A stretch of DNA of 15,476 nucleotides from JBFHDX01 sp041584475 (lineage in GTDB: Bacteria > Pseudomonadota > Alphaproteobacteria > UBA8366 > JADFVY01). The position numbers were made by a program, and so were the translations under genes. The notes under the pieces are model-generated. The model ran no database searches. It worked only from the letters and a program-made list of their open reading frames with translations, and was not told where the DNA came from. Of the stretch, positions 1-7,049 are shown piece after piece. The stretch spans positions 1 through 15,476 of the forward strand of contig JBFHDX010000089.1 of assembly GCA_041584475.1 (NCBI GenBank). Reading direction: 5' to 3'. Numbering within the stretch: the stretch's first letter is position 1; the number at the start of each line of letters is the position of its first letter.

Positions 1-556
1 GGGTCGCCTGGGTGTATTTCGGGTCGAGCTCCATCGCCTTGCTGAAATGATCGAACGCCTCCTTGAGGCGCCCGAGCGCCTTCAGCGACACACCGATGTT
101 GTTGTGCGCCTTGACGTAGTTCGGCGCGACGGCGAGTACCGATTCGTAGTCGGCGATGGCCTCCTCGTGGCGGTCCAGCCGCTGCAGCATGCCGGCACGC
201 AGGAACAGGAGCTCGGGCGTCCCGGGGGCCGCCGCCAGCATCGACTCGATCTCGGCGAGCCCGCCCTCGAGATCGCCGGCATCCCGCTTCGCGGCGGCGA
301 GCCCCAGGCGCCAGGACGGATCGACGGCGCGCCCGCGTGCGGCAACCGAGGCGATCGCGCGCTCGATCGATTCGACGGCTTCGGCGGCACGCCCGGTCCT
401 TTGCATGATGCCCCCGAGGAGGACGAGCGCCTCGGGATGGTCGGCTTCCTGCTCGAGCATGGCGCGCAGGCCGGCTTCGGCGCCGGCAAGATCGCCGCGC
501 TGCTGGCGGGCCATCACGTCCTCGAGCGGCGCGGCCTTTTTTCGGGGTGCTTGCAT
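1..556 (-). CDS. TPR-repeat protein, N-terminal part (runs off left edge)
   Basis: Reading the minus strand from ATG at 556 gives about 185 codons open to the window edge, so the C-terminus is missing. The protein starts MQAPRKKAAPLEDVMARQQ. It then shows helix-turn-helix TPR units; the clearest contain HNNIGVSLKALGRLKEAFDH and, just after, SKAMELDPKY, with the typical Gly/Ala and Asp-Pro positions. TPR arrays bind proteins or peptides; the partner here is unknown. Downstream domains (for example sulfotransferase or glycosyltransferase, common behind such arrays) would lie outside the window. The start is uncertain: ATG 556 has no clear ribosome site, whereas ATG 514 has GAGGA six bases upstream. 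The gene is transcribed away from the squalene operon. Confidence 0.8.
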   Translation of the reverse strand, partial: MQAPRKKAAPLEDVMARQQRGDLAGAEAGLRAMLEQEADHPEALVLLGGIMQRTGRAAEAVESIERAIASVAARGRAVDPSWRLGLAAAKRDAGDLEGGLAEIESMLAAAPGTPELLFLRAGMLQRLDRHEEAIADYESVLAVAPNYVKAHNNIGVSLKALGRLKEAFDHFSKAMELDPKYTQAT

Positions 557-660
557 TGTGCCGGATAGGTTGCGCGAAATGGCATGAAAGGCAAGCCTCT
601 CGTGCCCGATGACACGGCACCGCTGGAAAACCGGCGGGCAAGCCGTTATGTGAGGACGGG
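557..660. other. Divergent intergenic region between TPR gene and hpnCD
   Basis: These 104 bases separate two divergently transcribed genes and must hold both promoters. I could not find a convincing -35/-10 pair for either direction. The only clear signal is the ribosome site GAGGA at 652-656, five bases upstream of the hpnCD ATG. Confidence 0.4.
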
Positions 661-2358
661 ATGAGGGACGCAACGGAAATCGAGGCCGCCCTGGACCGCG
701 CCGCCGCGGAAGAGAACTTCCCGGTCGGCTCGCTGCTGCTGCCGGCGGAGTGCAGACCGCACATTGCCGTCTTCTACCGTTTCGCGCGGACCGCGGACGA
801 TATCGCCGACGACCCCGCCCTGCCGGCGCAAGAAAAACGGGCGCACCTCGACCGTCTGCGGGCGGCCCTGCTCGGCAATGACCCGGAGCCCGCGCTCGAC
901 GTCGCCCACCGCATGCGGCGGAGCCTCGATGAGACCGGCGTCACGGCCCGCCACTGCCTCGACCTGCTGGCGGCGTTCCGGCAGGACACGGCGAAGACGC
1001 GCTACGCGCGCTGGGACGAGCTGCTGGACTATTGCGACCGGTCGGCGGCACCGGTCGGTCGATACCTGATCGACCTGCACGGCGAGTCCGCGACCCTCTA
1101 TGAACCCTCTGACGCCCTGTGCAACGCGTTGCAGATTCTCAATCACCTGCAGGATTGCTCGACCGACTATCGCCGTCTCGGCAGGGTCTACATCCCGTCG
1201 CGCTTCTTCGACGAGGCGGGCGTCGGCGTCGAGGCGCTCGCCGAGCGGCACAGCGGACCAGGACTGCGGCGCGTCTTCGACCGAACGCTCGACGCGGTCG
1301 ATCTGCTGCTGCGTGACGCCAGCGCGCTTCCCCGTTCCGTGCGGAACCGGCGGCTGGCACTGGAAGCGTCGGTGATACTCGCCATCGCCGAGCGTCTCTC
1401 GGCGGCCTTGCGGTCCCGGGACCCGCTCGCTCGCCGCGTCCGGCTGGGCCGGGGCGCCTATGCGGCGTGTTTCGCGAAGGGCATCTGGCGCGGCCTCTCG
1501 GCGCGGCGGGGCGGTGCTGCAGCCGTAGCCCCACGCGCGGACGTGCGCTCGCTCGTCGCGCGCTCCGGTACGTCCTTCTATTGGGCGATGCGGCTCTTGC
1601 CGCGGCAGCAGCGCGAAGCGATGTTCGCGATCTACGCCTTCTGCAGGTCGGTCGACGATGTCGCCGACGGCGATTTGCCTACGGTCGAGAAACGCCGGCT
1701 TCTGTCCGGGTGGCGCGCGGAGCTCGACCGGGTCATCGACGGTACGCCGCAAACCGCGGTCGGCATGGCGCTCGCCTCGGCCCGCACGCGCTATTCGCTG
1801 CGACGCGAGGATCTCGAGGCGATCGTCGATGGCGTCGAGATGGATGTCTCGGGTGAAACCCGGGTACCCGACACGGCGACGCTGGAGCTCTATTGCGCGC
1901 GGGTTGCCGGCGCCGTGGGACTGCTTTCGATGGCCGTGTTCGGCGAGCATTCGGCCGACGCCCGGCGCGGAGCCCTCGCCCTCGGCCAGGCGATGCAGCT
2001 GACCAATATCCTGCGCGACGTCGCCGAAGACGCAGCGCGCGACCGCCTCTATTTGCCACGCGAAATATTGCAGCGGCACGGCGTCGCCGCGGGCCGGCCG
2101 CTGGAAATCATCGAGGACCCGGGTTTCGCCGAGGCCTGCGCGGCGCTCGCCGCCCTCGCCGAATCCCGTTTCGCGGAGGCGGAGCGCGCTCTCGGCGCCT
2201 GCCCCGGCCGACGGCTTTGGCCGGCCCGCGCCATGATGGCGATCTACCGGCTCCTGCTGCATCGGCTGACGGAGCGCGGCTGGGCGCGCCTGAGCGAACG
2301 GCCGAAAGTGGGGCCGGCGCGGAAACTCTGGATCACCCTGCGCACCAAGCTGGCGTAA
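661..2358 (+). CDS. hpnCD: Fused hydroxysqualene synthase (HpnC) and presqualene diphosphate synthase (HpnD)
   Basis: This single 565-residue reading frame carries two complete squalene/phytoene-synthase domains. Residues 1-280 resemble HpnC, with first aspartate-rich motif DDIADD (46-51) and second motif QDCSTD (164-169) followed by YRRLGRVYIP. Residues 301-565 resemble HpnD, with DDVADGD (332-338) and RDVAED (452-457) followed by RDRLYLP. A linker rich in Ala and Arg lies at about 281-300. In the known pathway HpnD condenses two farnesyl diphosphates to presqualene diphosphate, and HpnC turns this into hydroxysqualene. These are normally separate proteins of about 280 residues each. No stop codon or clear internal ribosome site lies between the domains; the nearest internal start is GTG 1543 with a weak site. 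All four motifs are intact, so both activities are likely. The ATG is preceded by GAGGA. hpnE follows after three bases. Confidence 0.92.
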   Translation: MRDATEIEAALDRAAAEENFPVGSLLLPAECRPHIAVFYRFARTADDIADDPALPAQEKRAHLDRLRAALLGNDPEPALDVAHRMRRSLDETGVTARHCLDLLAAFRQDTAKTRYARWDELLDYCDRSAAPVGRYLIDLHGESATLYEPSDALCNALQILNHLQDCSTDYRRLGRVYIPSRFFDEAGVGVEALAERHSGPGLRRVFDRTLDAVDLLLRDASALPRSVRNRRLALEASVILAIAERLSAALRSRDPLARRVRLGRGAYAACFAKGIWRGLSARRGGAAAVAPRADVRSLVARSGTSFYWAMRLLPRQQREAMFAIYAFCRSVDDVADGDLPTVEKRRLLSGWRAELDRVIDGTPQTAVGMALASARTRYSLRREDLEAIVDGVEMDVSGETRVPDTATLELYCARVAGAVGLLSMAVFGEHSADARRGALALGQAMQLTNILRDVAEDAARDRLYLPREILQRHGVAAGRPLEIIEDPGFAEACAALAALAESRFAEAERALGACPGRRLWPARAMMAIYRLLLHRLTERGWARLSERPKVGPARKLWITLRTKLA

Positions 2359-2361
2359 GTC

Positions 2362-3645
2362 GTGGCGTCCGATGCGGGCAGGGTCCATGTCGTCGGTGCC
2401 GGCCTTGCCGGTCTATCCTGCGCCGTGCGCCTGGCCCGCCGGGGCATCGCCGTCACCCTGCACGAAGCGGCGGCCCAGGCCGGCGGGCGCTGCCGTTCGT
2501 GGCACGACGAAACGCTGGACCGCTGGATCGACAACGGCAACCACCTGCTGCTCTCGGGCAACCAGGCGGCGTTGTCCTACCTGGCGGCGATCGGCGCCGG
2601 CGACGAGCTCGCGGGTCCGGAGTCGGCGGCGGTCCCGTTCCTCGACCTGCTGACCGCCGAGCATTGGACCGTAAGGCCGAACGCCGGCCGGATCCCCTGG
2701 TGGCTGTTCGTGCCGTCGCGGCGGGTGCCGGCCGGCGGTGCGCGCGATCACCTCGTCGGCGCGATCAGGCTCGCGCGGGCCTCGCCCGGAGCCACCGTGG
2801 CGGCGACGCTGCGCGGCAATCGCCTCTACCGCCGTTTCTGGGAACCGTTGGCCGTCTCGATGCTCAACACGCCGGCCGACACGGCAGCCGCGCCACTGCT
2901 GTGGCGAGCGCTCAAGGTCACTCTCGCGGCCGGCGGCGCCGCAAGCCGGCCGCTCGTGGCGCGGCGCAGCCTTGCATCGGCCTTCGTCGACCCGGCCTTG
3001 CGCCGTCTCCTAGAAAGCGGGGCCGAAATCGCGTTCGGCCGCCGCCTGCGCGCGCTCGACCACGCGGATGACCGCGTGACGGCGCTCCGCTTCAGCGGCT
3101 CGACGGACGCCATCGGCCGCGCCGACCGGGTGGTGCTTGCGCTGCCGCCGCTCGCCGCCAATGCGGTCTTGCCCGAGCGGGTTGCACCGGTCGCACAGCA
3201 CGCCATCGTCAATGCCCATTTCCGCCTCGACCGGCCGGCCGGCCTGCCGGGCGGTGCACCGCTGCTCGGGCTGGTCGGTGGCACGGCACAGTGGCTCTTC
3301 CAGCGTGGCGACGTCGTTTCGGTCACGGTCAGCGCGGCGGATGCGCTGGCGCAACGCGAGCCCGACCGCATCGCCAGGATGTTGTGGGGCGATGTCGCGC
3401 GGGCCCTGAGGCTCTCGCCGGGTCCACCACCCCGATGGCGGATTATCAAGGAGCGCCGCGCCACGTTCGCGCAGACGCCCGCCCAGACGGAGCGACGGCA
3501 TGGCACGCGGACCCCATTCGGCAATCTCTTTCTGGCCGGTGATTGGACCGATACGGGCCTGCCGGCGACGATCGAGGGTGCGGTGCTTTCCGGCCATGCC
3601 GCGGCCGACGCGGTGCTGATCGATTCCGGGTGGCCCGGGACGTAG
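2362..3645 (+). CDS. hpnE: Hydroxysqualene dehydroxylase HpnE (FAD-dependent)
   Basis: The 427-residue protein is an amine-oxidase-like flavoprotein. It opens with a dinucleotide-binding fold, GAGLAG (12-17), with Glu35 at the end of the second strand and then AGGRCRS. It next shows WIDNGNHLLLSG, a family trait, and closes with the C-terminal FAD motif AGDWTDTGLPATIEGA (392-407). HpnE reduces hydroxysqualene to squalene, the last step of the HpnCDE route. The GTG start lies three bases after the hpnCD stop and has almost no ribosome site of its own, so translation is probably coupled to the upstream gene. The length is normal for the family. No cyclase gene (shc/hpnF) follows, although it often does in hopanoid operons. 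Confidence 0.93.
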   Translation: MASDAGRVHVVGAGLAGLSCAVRLARRGIAVTLHEAAAQAGGRCRSWHDETLDRWIDNGNHLLLSGNQAALSYLAAIGAGDELAGPESAAVPFLDLLTAEHWTVRPNAGRIPWWLFVPSRRVPAGGARDHLVGAIRLARASPGATVAATLRGNRLYRRFWEPLAVSMLNTPADTAAAPLLWRALKVTLAAGGAASRPLVARRSLASAFVDPALRRLLESGAEIAFGRRLRALDHADDRVTALRFSGSTDAIGRADRVVLALPPLAANAVLPERVAPVAQHAIVNAHFRLDRPAGLPGGAPLLGLVGGTAQWLFQRGDVVSVTVSAADALAQREPDRIARMLWGDVARALRLSPGPPPRWRIIKERRATFAQTPAQTERRHGTRTPFGNLFLAGDWTDTGLPATIEGAVLSGHAAADAVLIDSGWPGT

Positions 3646-3725
3646 AGTGCTGGAAACCTTGTACGTCCTATGCCACATAAGGGGCGATTTTCGCACCGGG
3701 AATGCCGCGTGGAAGCGATCGAACC

Positions 3726-4388
3726 GTGTCTGCCAACGAGAAACTCATCTTCGCGCTGCCGAAAGGGCGGATCCTCGACGAGGTGATGCCGCTGGTCCGA
3801 CGTGCCGGAATCGATCCCGAGCCCGCATTCGCGGACCCCTCGAGCCGGTTGCTGCAGTTCGCCACCAACGTCCCCGAACTCTCGATCATTCGGGTGCGCA
3901 GCTTCGACGTGGCCACCTTCGTCGCCTTCGGCGCGGCGCATCTCGGCATCGCCGGCAACGACGTGCTGATGGAATTCAACTATCCGGAAATCTACGCGCC
4001 GGTCGACCTGCGCGTCGGCGCCTGCCGGCTCTCCGTGGCCGAACCCGCGGAGCTGGTGCGCACCGACGACCCGAAACGCTGGAGCCACATCCGCATCGCC
4101 ACGAAGTATCCGACGATCACGCGCCGGCACTTCGCGGCGCGCGGCGTGCAGGCCGAGTGCATCAAGCTGAACGGCGCGATGGAGCTGGCACCGGGCCTCG
4201 GCTTGTGCCGCCGCGTCGTCGATCTCGTCTCGACCGGGCGCACGCTCGACGAGAACGGCCTCGTCGAAGTCGAGGTGATCGCCGAGATCACGAGCCGGCT
4301 GATCGTCAACCGCGCCGCGCTCAAGACCCGGCCGGTCCAGCTCGGCGACTGGATCGACCGCTTTCGCGAGGTCGCCGATGCCGCGTAG
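3726..4388 (+). CDS. hisG: ATP phosphoribosyltransferase, short form
   Basis: HisG joins ATP and PRPP in the first step of histidine synthesis. From GTG 3726 the protein has 220 residues, opens VSANEKLIFALPKGRILDEV, and carries the signature AMELAPGLGL (151-160) plus the PRPP-binding stretch DLVSTGRTL (166-174). This length marks the short form, which in characterised species needs the regulatory subunit HisZ; no hisZ is in the window. I chose GTG 3726 because GGAAG lies ten bases upstream and the N-terminus then fits the family. ATG 3702 is an in-frame alternative adding eight residues. The last 11 bases overlap hisD, implying coupled translation. Confidence 0.95.
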   Translation: MSANEKLIFALPKGRILDEVMPLVRRAGIDPEPAFADPSSRLLQFATNVPELSIIRVRSFDVATFVAFGAAHLGIAGNDVLMEFNYPEIYAPVDLRVGACRLSVAEPAELVRTDDPKRWSHIRIATKYPTITRRHFAARGVQAECIKLNGAMELAPGLGLCRRVVDLVSTGRTLDENGLVEVEVIAEITSRLIVNRAALKTRPVQLGDWIDRFREVADAA

Positions 4389-5688
4389 GCTCGACGCCAA
4401 GGATCCGGGCTTCGCGGCCGAGTTCGAGCGGCTGCTGGAGGCCAAGCGCGAGGCGTCGGTCGATGTCGGCAAGCGGGTCGCGGCGATCCTCGCCGACGTG
4501 CGCGGCCGGGGCGACGCGGCGCTCATCGAGTACACCAAGCGTTTCGACCGTATCGAACTCACCGCCGCCACGATGCGGCTCGACGTCGGCCGGATCGCGG
4601 GCGCGGTCGACGAGTGCGACGCCGAGGCGGTGGCGGCGCTTCGACTGGCGGCAGAGCGGATCCAGGCCTTTCACGAAAAACAGCGTCCGGCGGAGATCGC
4701 CTTTACCGACGAGGCCGGCGTGCGGCTCGGCCAGCGCTGGACGCCGATCGCCGCCGCCGGCCTATACGTGCCCGGCGGTACCGCCGCCTATCCGAGTTCG
4801 GTGCTGATGAACGCGATCCCGGCCCGGGTCGCCGGGGTCGAGCGATGCGTCATGGTCGTACCGACGCCGGACGGCGTCATCAACCCGCTCGTCCTGGCCG
4901 CCGCGCATATCTCCGGCATCGACGAGATCTACCGGGTCGGCGGCGCCCAGGCAATCGCGGCGCTGGCCTATGGCACCGAGACGATCGCGCCGGTCGACAA
5001 GGTCTTCGGCCCCGGGAACGCCTACGTCGCCGCCGCAAAGCGACAGGTGTTCGGCACCGTCGGCATCGACATGATCGCCGGACCGTCGGAGATACTCGTC
5101 GTCGCCGATGCCGACAACGATCCGGCGTGGATCGCCATGGACCTGCTCTCGCAGGCCGAACACGACGAGTCGGCGCAGGCCATCCTGATTACCGACGACA
5201 GGGATTTCGCCAGCGCCGTGGAATCGGCGGCAGCGGGGCACCTCAAGACGCTCGAGCGGCGGAAGATCGCCGCGCGGAGCTGGTCCAACTTCGGCGCCGT
5301 GATCACGGTCGGCCGCCTCGTCGACGCCATCGCGCTGGTGGACCGCATCGCCCCCGAACATCTCGAGCTCGCAGTGGCGGAACCGGAGGATTTCGCCGCG
5401 CGCATCCGCAATGCCGGCGCGATATTCCTCGGCCGCCACACGCCCGAGGCCATCGGCGATTACGTCGCCGGGCCGAACCACGTGCTTCCGACCGCGCGCA
5501 GTGCGAGGTACTCGTCGGGCCTCGGCGTGATCGATTTCATGAAGCGCACGACCATCGTCGGTTGCGATGCGGACAGCCTCGGGGAGATCGGACCGGCGGC
5601 GGTTGCGCTGGCGGAAGCGGAGGGACTCGGCGCCCATGCGGCGTCGGTGGCGATGCGCCTGAACGCGGGGCGGCGGGACGATCGTTGA
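4378..5688 (+). CDS. hisD: Histidinol dehydrogenase
   Basis: HisD catalyses the last two oxidations of histidine synthesis, L-histidinol to L-histidine, with NAD and zinc. The 436-residue protein has full family length. It shows GLYVPGGTAAYPSSVLMNAI, GGAQAIAALAYGTE, FGPGNAYVAAAKR and MIAGPSEILVVAD in order. The expected zinc ligands are Gln259, His262, Asp361 and His420. The catalytic Glu327-His328 pair lies in APEHLEL. The ATG overlaps the end of hisG by 11 bases and has GAGGT five bases upstream. The stop codon shares its last base with the next gene's ATG. Nothing is missing. Confidence 0.97.
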   Translation: MPRRLDAKDPGFAAEFERLLEAKREASVDVGKRVAAILADVRGRGDAALIEYTKRFDRIELTAATMRLDVGRIAGAVDECDAEAVAALRLAAERIQAFHEKQRPAEIAFTDEAGVRLGQRWTPIAAAGLYVPGGTAAYPSSVLMNAIPARVAGVERCVMVVPTPDGVINPLVLAAAHISGIDEIYRVGGAQAIAALAYGTETIAPVDKVFGPGNAYVAAAKRQVFGTVGIDMIAGPSEILVVADADNDPAWIAMDLLSQAEHDESAQAILITDDRDFASAVESAAAGHLKTLERRKIAARSWSNFGAVITVGRLVDAIALVDRIAPEHLELAVAEPEDFAARIRNAGAIFLGRHTPEAIGDYVAGPNHVLPTARSARYSSGLGVIDFMKRTTIVGCDADSLGEIGPAAVALAEAEGLGAHAASVAMRLNAGRRDDR

Positions 5689-6161
5689 TGGCGGATCCGC
5701 GGATCGTATCGCTGAACCTCGACGAAAAGAGCGTCGTCCGCCGCAGTCCGGAAATCGAACACGAGCGCGCGGTGGCGATCTTCGACCTGCTGGAGGGCAA
5801 CCGGTTCGCGCCGCTCGGGCACAACGGCGGACCCTACGATCTGCATCTCAGCATCGAGGATCGCCAGCGTCTCGTCTTCGACGTCCGTCACGAGGACGGC
5901 GAGCCGGTCGCGAGGGTGACGATGTCGCTGATGCCGTTCCGTCGCATTGTCAGGGACTACTTCCAGATCTGCGAGAGCTATTTCGACGCGATCAAACGCC
6001 TGTCCCCCTCGCAGATCGAAACCATCGACATGGCGCGGCGGGGCCTGCACAACGAGGGCTCGGAGATGCTGACCGAGCGGCTGAAGGAGCGGATCGAGCT
6101 CGACCAGGATACGGCGCGCCGCCTGTTTACGCTGATCTGCGTCCTTCACATCCGCGGCTAG
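5688..6161 (+). CDS. UPF0262 family protein (function unknown)
   Basis: The 157-residue soluble protein matches, from memory, the UPF0262 family found mainly in alphaproteobacteria. Recognisable stretches are NRFAPLGHNGGPYDLHLSIE, SLMPFRRIVRDYFQICESY and the C-terminal RLFTLICVLHIRG. It has no signal peptide or membrane segment, and no catalytic motif is evident. The family typically lies between hisD and a low-molecular-weight phosphatase gene, exactly as here. The ATG overlaps the hisD stop in TGATG, so translation is coupled. The open frame extends upstream into hisD, but that part is a shadow. Its role is unknown. Confidence 0.9.
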   Translation: MADPRIVSLNLDEKSVVRRSPEIEHERAVAIFDLLEGNRFAPLGHNGGPYDLHLSIEDRQRLVFDVRHEDGEPVARVTMSLMPFRRIVRDYFQICESYFDAIKRLSPSQIETIDMARRGLHNEGSEMLTERLKERIELDQDTARRLFTLICVLHIRG

Positions 6162-6175
6162 GCGCTCGCGGGACG

Positions 6176-6619
6176 ATGAGCGATCTGCCCGGAGCGGTTC
6201 TGTTCGCCTGCACCATGAACGCGCAGCGCTCGCCGATGGCGGAAGCGATCATGAAACACCTGCACGGACGGCGCATCTTCGTGGATTCGGTCGGGGTGCG
6301 ACATGGCGAACTGGATCCGTTCGCGGTCGAGGTAATGGAAGAGATCGGCGTCTCGATCGGAACGCATCGACCCAAGACCTTCGACGAACTCGAGGACAGC
6401 TCGTTCGACGTCATCATCACGCTTTCGCCCGAGGCGCAGCACAAGGCGGTGGAGATGACCCGCACGATGGCGTGCGACGTCGAGTTCTGGCACACCTTCG
6501 ACGCCTCGATCATGGAGGGGAGCCGCGACACACGACTGCAGGTCTATCGCCAGGTTCGCGACCAGCTCATGCAGCGCATCCTCGAGCGTTTCCCGCCGTC
6601 CGGGCCGATCGAGCCGTGA
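6176..6619 (+). CDS. Low-molecular-weight phosphatase / arsenate-reductase-like protein
   Basis: The 147-residue cytoplasmic protein carries the P-loop CTMNAQRS, with Cys12 and Arg18 spaced CX5R. This is the active site of low-molecular-weight protein-tyrosine phosphatases and related thioredoxin-type arsenate reductases. The general-acid region reads FDAS, with Asp109 followed by Ala rather than the usual Pro. Only Cys12 and Cys100 are present, so a full arsenate-reductase cysteine relay is doubtful; a phosphatase is more likely. It begins 14 bases after the UPF0262 gene and is probably the last gene of the his transcript. An inverted repeat at 6642-6669 follows. The substrate is unknown. 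Confidence 0.85.
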   Translation: MSDLPGAVLFACTMNAQRSPMAEAIMKHLHGRRIFVDSVGVRHGELDPFAVEVMEEIGVSIGTHRPKTFDELEDSSFDVIITLSPEAQHKAVEMTRTMACDVEFWHTFDASIMEGSRDTRLQVYRQVRDQLMQRILERFPPSGPIEP

Positions 6620-6641
6620 TCCCGAGGGAAAAGCAGAGGAA

Positions 6642-6669
6642 GGCGGCCGGCTCTGACGAACCGACCGCC
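6642..6669 (+). terminator. Inverted repeat after the phosphatase gene
   Basis: GGCGGCCGG at 6642-6650 pairs with CCGACCGCC at 6661-6669, with one mismatch and a ten-base loop. It lies 23 bases after the phosphatase stop codon. It lacks a following T run, so it may be a weak terminator, an mRNA-protecting hairpin, or part of a structured leader. Confidence 0.4.
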
Positions 6670-6680
6670 CTTGGAGGTAC

Positions 6681-6701
6681 ATGAAGAAAGGTCCCGGGTG
6701 A
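6681..6701 (+). CDS. Possible six-codon leader ORF (MKKGPG)
   Basis: GGAGG at 6673-6677 lies three bases before ATG at 6681, which opens ATG AAG AAA GGT CCC GGG TGA. The ribosome site is one of the strongest in the window, but its spacing to the ATG is short. A leader peptide with Pro-Gly before the stop could stall ribosomes. Equally, a six-codon frame can arise by chance. No known leader peptide was recognised. Confidence 0.2.
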   Translation: MKKGPG

Positions 6702-6775
6702 TCCGGTTACGCCGGACGATCTTGACCGGGGTGCAGCCGATACGCGGATTGGGCAACTTGCGGCCCGGTTCCGGA

Positions 6776-6797
6776 CCGGATGGAGGGGTGCATCCGG
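6776..6797. repeat. Short perfect inverted repeat
   Basis: CCGGATG at 6776-6782 and CATCCGG at 6791-6797 are exact reverse complements around the eight-base loop GAGGGGTG. It lies in non-coding sequence. The loop is purine-rich and resembles a ribosome site, so a sequestering hairpin is conceivable. Confidence 0.4.
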
Positions 6798-6860
6798 ACG
6801 CTCCTTTGGGGGCACAAACCTGCGGAGCCTGTATCGACCGTCCTTTCGAGTCTAGAGATC

Positions 6861-6886
6861 GTGTCGACAACCGGTATTGTCAACAC
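6861..6886. promoter_or_regulatory. 26-base dyad, candidate operator
   Basis: The left arm GTGTCGACAA (6861-6870) and right arm TTGTCAACAC (6877-6886) are reverse complements except for one position, around the centre CCGGTA. The right arm contains TTGTCA, which can serve as the -35 element of the candidate promoter next to it. A dimeric repressor bound here would block that promoter. The regulator family is not identifiable. Confidence 0.4.
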
Positions 6887-6906
6887 CAGAACCGTTAAAT
6901 CATAAC
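6877..6906 (+). promoter_or_regulatory. Candidate promoter for the CAP-domain lipoprotein gene
   Basis: TTGTCA (6877-6882) matches the -35 consensus at five of six positions and is followed after 18 bases by CATAAC (6901-6906), which matches the -10 at four. The surrounding sequence is richer in A+T than the rest of the window. Transcription would start near 6913, leaving a leader of about 137 bases before the ATG at 7050. Confidence 0.35.
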
Positions 6907-7049
6907 CATTTAGACGCCAATACGCGAATCATCTCTGCGTGATCGGCGGTTTTCCCGAAACGCTGCCTTCGCAACCGTTTACACGCTTTGTTCACGAGGG
7001 GTCGGCTACCATCGGCACTTGCACTACGGAATCAGCCGCGGAGAATTCG

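Larger units (their letters stand above)
6620..7049. other. 430-base region without a convincing gene
   Basis: No reading frame here looks like a real protein. An alternative 75-codon plus-strand frame (6671-6898) lacks family features. The stretch holds a strong inverted repeat (6642-6669), a strong ribosome-site-like GGAGG followed by a six-codon ORF (6681-6701), a second hairpin (6776-6797), a 26-base dyad (6861-6886) and an A+T-richer segment with promoter-like hexamers. In many alphaproteobacteria this is where infA lies, and no infA is detectable on either strand. It may be a composite of terminator, structured leader and promoter for the CAP-domain gene, or contain an undescribed small RNA. 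Confidence 0.6.

Noticed and set aside
1501..1560. Possibility that hpnC and hpnD are separate genes and the fusion is a sequencing error
   Set aside because: The frame is continuous with an in-frame, Ala/Arg-rich linker and no clear ribosome site ahead of an internal start. An error cannot be excluded without reads, so this is listed as a check in the findings.
646..2388. 580-codon open frame on the minus strand opposite hpnCD
   Set aside because: It is the antisense shadow of a clearly homologous GC-rich gene. Its composition is Arg/Gly/Ala-rich, and no family motif is present.
3646..3725. Separate promoter for hisG in the 80-base gap after hpnE
   Set aside because: TTGTAC and CATAAG are present but badly spaced (11 bases). 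No acceptable hexamer pair was found, so no promoter is called.
2826..4571. 581-codon minus-strand open frame spanning hpnE, hisG and part of hisD
   Set aside because: It crosses three well-supported plus-strand genes and is low-complexity Arg/Ser/Ala-rich, typical of shadow frames in high-GC DNA.
6671..6898. 75-codon plus-strand frame in the non-coding region, considered as a displaced infA or small protein
   Set aside because: It starts at TTG, shows no IF1/OB-fold pattern or other family mark, and spans hairpins. It is not supported as a gene.
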